Below, one piece after another: positions 59,513 through 64,000 of a stretch of 64,000 bases of DNA. The translations under genes were made by a program, and so were the position numbers. Origin of the DNA: Dicyema japonicum. Its lineage: Eukaryota; Dicyemida; Rhombozoa; Dicyemidae. Each line of letters starts with the position of its first letter. Position 1 is the first letter of the stretch. Below the pieces are notes generated by a model. That model did no database searches and was not told where the DNA came from. It worked only from the letters and a program-made list of their open reading frames with translations. The DNA is taken from positions 86,257 through 150,256 of the forward strand of contig RDEW01000023.1 of assembly GCA_011109175.1 (NCBI GenBank), given 5' to 3'.

Positions 59513-59591
59513 TAAATAGTTTCCTAGTCAAATATTTCATTCAATTGAATAAAATTTAAATTTTTAAATGTAAATTTTCAGATGAGTTCCC

Positions 59592-60022
59592 ATGGACCAT
59601 TTTATGGTTAGGGTTTGGCAAATTACACTTTTTTACTTTCTCATATGCCTGCTGACATTATGGTCTCGGATTTTTGTAGTCCATCAGGACCTGATTCACT
59701 GTGTTAAAAGAATGTGGGCAGCATCTGACATTATGATAAAAATGGCGGACGACCTGGATTACCTAAGAGAACTAGCGCGCAACAGAAGATCATAGTCGAG
59801 GCTGACGGATATAGAATGATTTGGAATACGACACAATGGAAACTTAACTATTTTTATGTTTTCTCGGGGGTGCTTTTAATAATACTAATAAGTTCCTCCT
59901 GGATGGCACTTCCTTCAAGTCCGAGCATGCAAGACTGCCGGGATCACCTGAATTTTTTCATTTTGGCTATGGCGGTATTTTGTGGTTCAATAAATTTAAA
60001 ATTGAATAAAATAAATTCATAA
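59592..60022 (+). CDS. Uncertain membrane-protein ORF with LINE-like 3' end
   Basis: The ORF 59592-59795 has a strong helix (VWQITLFYFLICLLTLW) and then a charged segment. A second frame, one base off at about 59793, continues with VFSGVLLIILISSSW and FFILAMAVFCG. The end, CCGGGATCACCTGAATTTTT, resembles the LINE tails at 60.91 kb and 27.79 kb, so the last third may be transposon. I recognise no family for the front part. Confidence 0.3.
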
Positions 60023-60099
60023 TTACTTTCAATGAGATTTTATGCCGAGAATTATATTTTTATTTACAATTTTTAATATGGTAATTAAGAAACCAAAAA

Positions 60100-60890
60100 A
60101 AATTAAGAAATCTATAATATGTGGGTTTTGAATGACAATTAATATGATGGCTGTGATTAGTTAAATGAGAACATACATTTTACGTTGCTAATAATAAATC
60201 GTTGAAAATAATGACCTGTTTGTCTGACGTATATTTAAGTATTAATCAGTGTGATCAATATTATGTATTTGTTGATTGGAAATAGATCAATAACTGGCTA
60301 ATCTGATCGTCACTATTACGTCAAATTATTTAAATAAAATCCTCTAAGAAATATCGAATAGAAATGGTAGTTGACCAAACCCTAAAAAGCCGAAAGATAA
60401 AGTTCAAACTATTCTACTCAGACCTTTAACTTTTTCCTTGTCTTGTTCACTTTTCTTGTTCACTTTTAAGAAAGCTATCGGTTTATCTATGGTAATTCCC
60501 TCGATATCCATGATGTAAAATCTACGGCCTCCTATTTCATTATTTCATCCATTAATCTCATATTTCGACATTATTTTGTAAAAGCCTTCCTTTGGAACAG
60601 TGGATGAGTTTATTCGCCAAGTGTCGGGACCCTCTACAAGCAGTAAATCGATAGGCAATGCATGTGTTGCGTAAAGATCTAACCTGGCAGCAACGAACGT
60701 AATAAAAATTCAAGAGATCCAGTCAAAAGCAATCAATTTACTGGAAAATATACGGATAGAGAAATTGTTCCCAGAACACTTGAGTCTATCATAGAGGCAA
60801 CTGGAGGCAATTTCAGAAGAGGAGGGGTAAAAGACCCCGTCCGTGTAGAAAATGTGTGGGGTCACGGTTGAAGCATCGAGAAAAGATGGC
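60100..60890. other. No gene recognised
   Basis: AT-rich. Degenerate LINE sequence may start near 60.78 kb. No ORF or repeat recognisable before that. Confidence 0.4.
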
Positions 60891-60965
60891 CCGATATTTG
60901 AGAGATGCTGGGATCACCTGAACATTAGTTAGTGGTTAAGACGGTGTTTCTTTGGCTTAAATAAT
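60890..60965 (+). mobile_element. LINE 3' tail fragment (forward)
   Basis: GATGCTGGGATCACCTGAAC to TTTGGCTTAAATAATAA matches the tail at 59.93-60.0 kb. It ends in AATAATAA and abuts, tail to tail, the reverse-oriented LINE-A copy. Confidence 0.55.
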
Positions 60966-63511
60966 AATTATTATTCCTCTAGGATCACTAGGTCAAAGAG
61001 AAAGAAATAAAAGGTTCTCAACTAACTAAGTGATCCCAGACCGATAAGGGAGAGGACGAGTCCGGTAGGGTCGAGAATTCTGAACAGCTCTTCTCATTAA
61101 ACATGGCATCGGCTCAAAATTTCTGTATGATTGTAGATATTTCGATAGTGTATAGAATAGAGGGCAGCTCGGTAAACTAGTCTCCTTTAAGAGTTTCCGT
61201 TGTTATTCGATTAAGAAATTTTCAATGGGCTGGATTTTGTGTTCTGGTCAAATTATCCTTATTGCAGTCTCCTCGATTGCGGATATTTTCAATGAAGAAG
61301 ATCGTGAAATCTGCATTTCCCACGAAGGACATGCATACGTCATCGTGGGTCGGATAAATTGTTCATAAAACGTGGCAGGGGCATCAGTTTGGTCTCTAAG
61401 TGTTTTTGAGAGCACTTTTGAAATTCTTATTTTCTTCAGAGAAGTTACTTTGTTCTCAACATATCTAATAAAGGAGAGTCTCTGATCAAAGGTGACTCCA
61501 AGAATCTTCGGTGTTTTGTTAATAAGAATAGCTTCGTTCTTCACAAAGATTTTTGGTTCATAGAGCTGTCTTTTGTAAGTGGTAAACAGCGTGACAGAGG
61601 ACTGCTGTTGATGTGTCTCCGCTTCGAGAACCATAGTTCCAGCTTGTCAAGCATTTGTAGAGCGGACTGAGTCGGTGATTGAATGCTTCTGTCCTTGGAG
61701 GTAAGAATGATGTCGTCTGCATAGGAGAGGATTAGGCAGTTTTCATTACAGGTTTGTGGCATGTAGTAAATGTAGAGATGAACAGTTGTGACAGTGGGGA
61801 GCTTTGAGAAACTCTACTTAGAAAGTACCGAGATCTTGATTTGATGTTGTCGTAGAGTACTTGTGCTCGTCCTCCATTTAAGANTTTCCAAGTCAAAGTT
61901 TCAAGTTCGGATGGATGTTGGTTTCAAATATTTTCTTTGTAAAGAGTTTCCTAGTGACTGAGTCGAACGCTTTTGTGTTGTCAACGGATATAAGTACTGT
62001 CCTGGGCTTGTAGGTTTGATTATGGACTTTTTCCATATTTCAAGGATTGTATTCGTGTTAATGGATAGGTAGAAAAAATAGGCTAATAGTTCCAGGGCTC
62101 GATGGCCTTGGTGCTTCAGATCACTTGTGGTTATGTTATCTGGCCCTTTGACCTCTGAGTTGTTGGCTTTGGATATGGCTCTGCTGACATCCTGATTAGT
62201 AAATAGAATCCAGTAAAGGAAGCGTATAATCTTTTCAGGAATACTTGGTGTTCTTTTGAAAACTTCTTGTAGGAGATATCAGTTTAATATTTTATGAGAT
62301 TGTCTTCGCCTTTTCTCTCTGGGAAGGTTCTTTTGATGTTCTTGATCCATTTCCAGACACTCTGCGTTGGGGGCTCTTGAGAGAGCCTATTTGAATTTTT
62401 TGCCTTTATGTTCTTGTCGATTATCAACAAAGTTTTCTGTTACGATCACTGATCAGTTATCGTAGTTTTCTGATGTTCTCTTCTGTTGGGGATTTCACCA
62501 TTTTTAGATTATTTCATTCTCTGATAAACGTTCTTCGTTGTGTTGTAACGTTGTGATGACGTAGGTTGCCTGCCCATTGGAATGTACTTCCTTTTCGCAG
62601 CGTTTATGATCGAGTTGAACCATGACACTAATTGTTGGGATATTTAGTAGTAGGCATATTTAGTAGTCCAATGCAAGTATCGACGTACATCTTGAATCCT
62701 CTCCAGTTCGTCATTAATTATCGTCGGAAATTGTCCTTTCATCCGTGATCTCGTTTTGACCTCCAAAAATATTGGATTGTTGTCACTCCTGGTGTCATAT
62801 TTCACTGATTAGTCAATGAGAGAGGCCAGGGATAGGGATGACAGTGAGATTTCAATGGATGAGGCTTCATCGTTACGTCAAGTAGATGTTCTTATATGGA
62901 AAGCCGGGTCTTTGAGTTTACAGAGACTGTGAAAATCTTAAATGATCGTTTTCTCATTTTTTCATAAGCTTATTGTGTCAACCACAATGGGTGCTTAGCA
63001 TTGAAGTAACCACAGATGATCACATCATTCAGTGATGTGAGAGGAGTCAATCTGGGAGCACAAGAAGAGCAAGAACTCAAAAATAGGAAATATCACCAAC
63101 ATTATTGAAAGTCTTAGGAATCGGAATTTTGCAGCCACAAGTTACATATTCCATAATCTTTAAGCATACTGTTGTAAACATTCTCAGTTATATCCTCAAA
63201 CGGAATTCCGTTGCGAATTACTGTGAGAAGGCCCCACCAAGTTTCCCAGGTCTGTTACGACGTATTACTGTGAATCCTGGAAATATTGGTGTTGAATTCC
63301 TGGGGAAAGTTTAGATTCTTGGATTAATAACATTTCGATGTGATGTTATTTCAAATACATCCGAAGTTCAATTACCTTGTTTTTGATTCCATTTATATGA
63401 GTTGGACAGTTCTGATGGTCCGGGGTTTGCCTTAACGTCTCCGCAACGGCACATGCCTTTCTGATTAGTCCACCCGTGTCCAAATGCCACCACTATGTTG
63501 GCGAGCCACAT
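60966..63511 (-). mobile_element. LINE family A, longest copy, with N-terminal 2A-like peptide
   Basis: Minus strand, 5' to 3'. The ORF from the ATG at 63511 encodes MWLANIVVAFG, then CRCGDVKANPGP, a 2A-like motif at 63416-63445, and stops at 63368. Broken endonuclease and linker sequence follows to 62.5 kb (parallel to 47.2-47.55 kb). RT blocks: YADDIILTSKDRS at 61762-61541, then ILGVTFDQRLSFIRYVENK and MTYACPSWEMQ. The 3' end has arms 61029-61036 and 60982-60989, then CTAGAGGAATAATAATTA. There is one ambiguous base in the RT region near 61884. Several frame breaks mark it as inactive. Confidence 0.82.
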
Positions 63512-63640
63512 GCCATTATCACAATCGAATAATAAATGAGTATGTCACGTGATAAACCTCAAAAATATAATTTGTTTTATGTCAACAAATCAAAATACTG
63601 AAATTCTATTATTAAAATAGCATATAGAGTTTCCCCCAAT

Positions 63641-63960
63641 ATGGTAAGAATAATATTCTGTATAATCATTTTTCGTTCTCATTTACTCCTTCCAACCAGG
63701 CTCAACGTTTCGATAAAAGGCAGTTTGTTAGGACCAAAAACATTTGAGATTTTACCTGAAATCGTTTGGAAGAATAACTTCTTTTACAAAGAATCAAATT
63801 TTTCTTTTTTCTTGCCAGTTTCCAGGAAAACATTAACGTTTTGAAAATGTGTACAATCGAAATTCAACAGATAACACTTTCCTTATTCCTAGTGTTGTTA
63901 TTCGTTCTGGTCTACCCATCTATTCCTAAACAGGTTCAAGCAGACAAGTGAAGACTTGGA
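63641..63960 (+). other. Short hydrophobic ORFs, possible split gene
   Basis: An ATG followed by GTAAGAATAATATTC (63641) up to an acceptor CCAACCAG (~63700) would give MAQRFDKRQFVRTKN. A second ORF from 63848 (MCTIEIQQITLSLFLVLLFVLVYP) has one membrane helix. The middle does not join cleanly. No family recognised; the call is tentative. Confidence 0.25.
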
Positions 63961-64000
63961 AAATTAAACTAATCTGATTTACAAGCACAGTTTTTTATTA

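Noticed and set aside
1-64000. CRISPR array or bacterial operon signals
   Set aside because: Spliced animal genes and LINEs throughout; the only tandem repeat (1857-1980) has no spacer structure.

Overview
Organism. This is nuclear DNA of an invertebrate animal. It carries an innexin, an ethanolaminephosphotransferase of the EPT1/SELENOI type, a PXK orthologue and an RGS22 orthologue. The genome is AT-rich and crowded with decayed non-LTR retrotransposons. The protein-coding genes are cut by extraordinarily short GT-AG introns: I place 54 of them, 52 between 17 and 33 nt and most at 21-26 nt. Introns of about this size are established for dicyemid mesozoans, so I infer a Dicyema-like dicyemid. 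That is inference from gene architecture; no species marker was seen.

Layout. 1-3.5 kb: LINE debris and a 52-bp tandem repeat. 3.8-5.4 kb: SLC17/sialin-type transporter (-). 5.7-8.2 kb: SINE-like repeats and empty AT-rich DNA. 8.5-11.2 kb: convergent pair of EPT1 (+) and an LCAT/PLA2G15-type acyltransferase (-). 11.3-20.9 kb: transposon cluster (LINE families C, D, E and hAT relics). 21.4-22.6 kb: innexin (+). 24.4-25.5 kb: glutamine synthetase (-). 26.7-35.6 kb: SINEs, LINE and hAT relics. 35.6-37.1 kb: a doubtful gene (+) and ribosomal protein eS19 (-). 37.2-42.2 kb: LINE block with two elements joined tail to tail. 42.3-44.1 kb: PXK (+). 44.3-49.3 kb: small ORFs, mariner-type and integrase relics, a LINE copy. 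49.4-53.6 kb: RGS22 and LIPT2 on the minus strand, 33 bp apart. 53.7-57.6 kb: LINE relics. 57.7-59.0 kb: RING-finger protein (-). 59.1-64 kb: SINE, a doubtful membrane-protein ORF and a LINE copy that begins with a 2A-like peptide.

How it fits together. The host genes are unrelated housekeeping or cell-biology genes: phospholipid synthesis and degradation, organic-anion transport, glutamine synthesis, ribosome, gap junctions, lipoylation, endosomal sorting, RGS scaffold and ubiquitin ligase. Several conserved genes contain one or more single-base frame breaks where protein similarity otherwise runs on, so assembly indels or recent decay must be considered. The LINE and SINE families share a 3' end ending in a G-run plus TAA-type repeats, and two LINE pairs meet tail to tail through that repeat. 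No prokaryotic features, CRISPR arrays or LTR retrotransposons with recognisable LTRs were seen.
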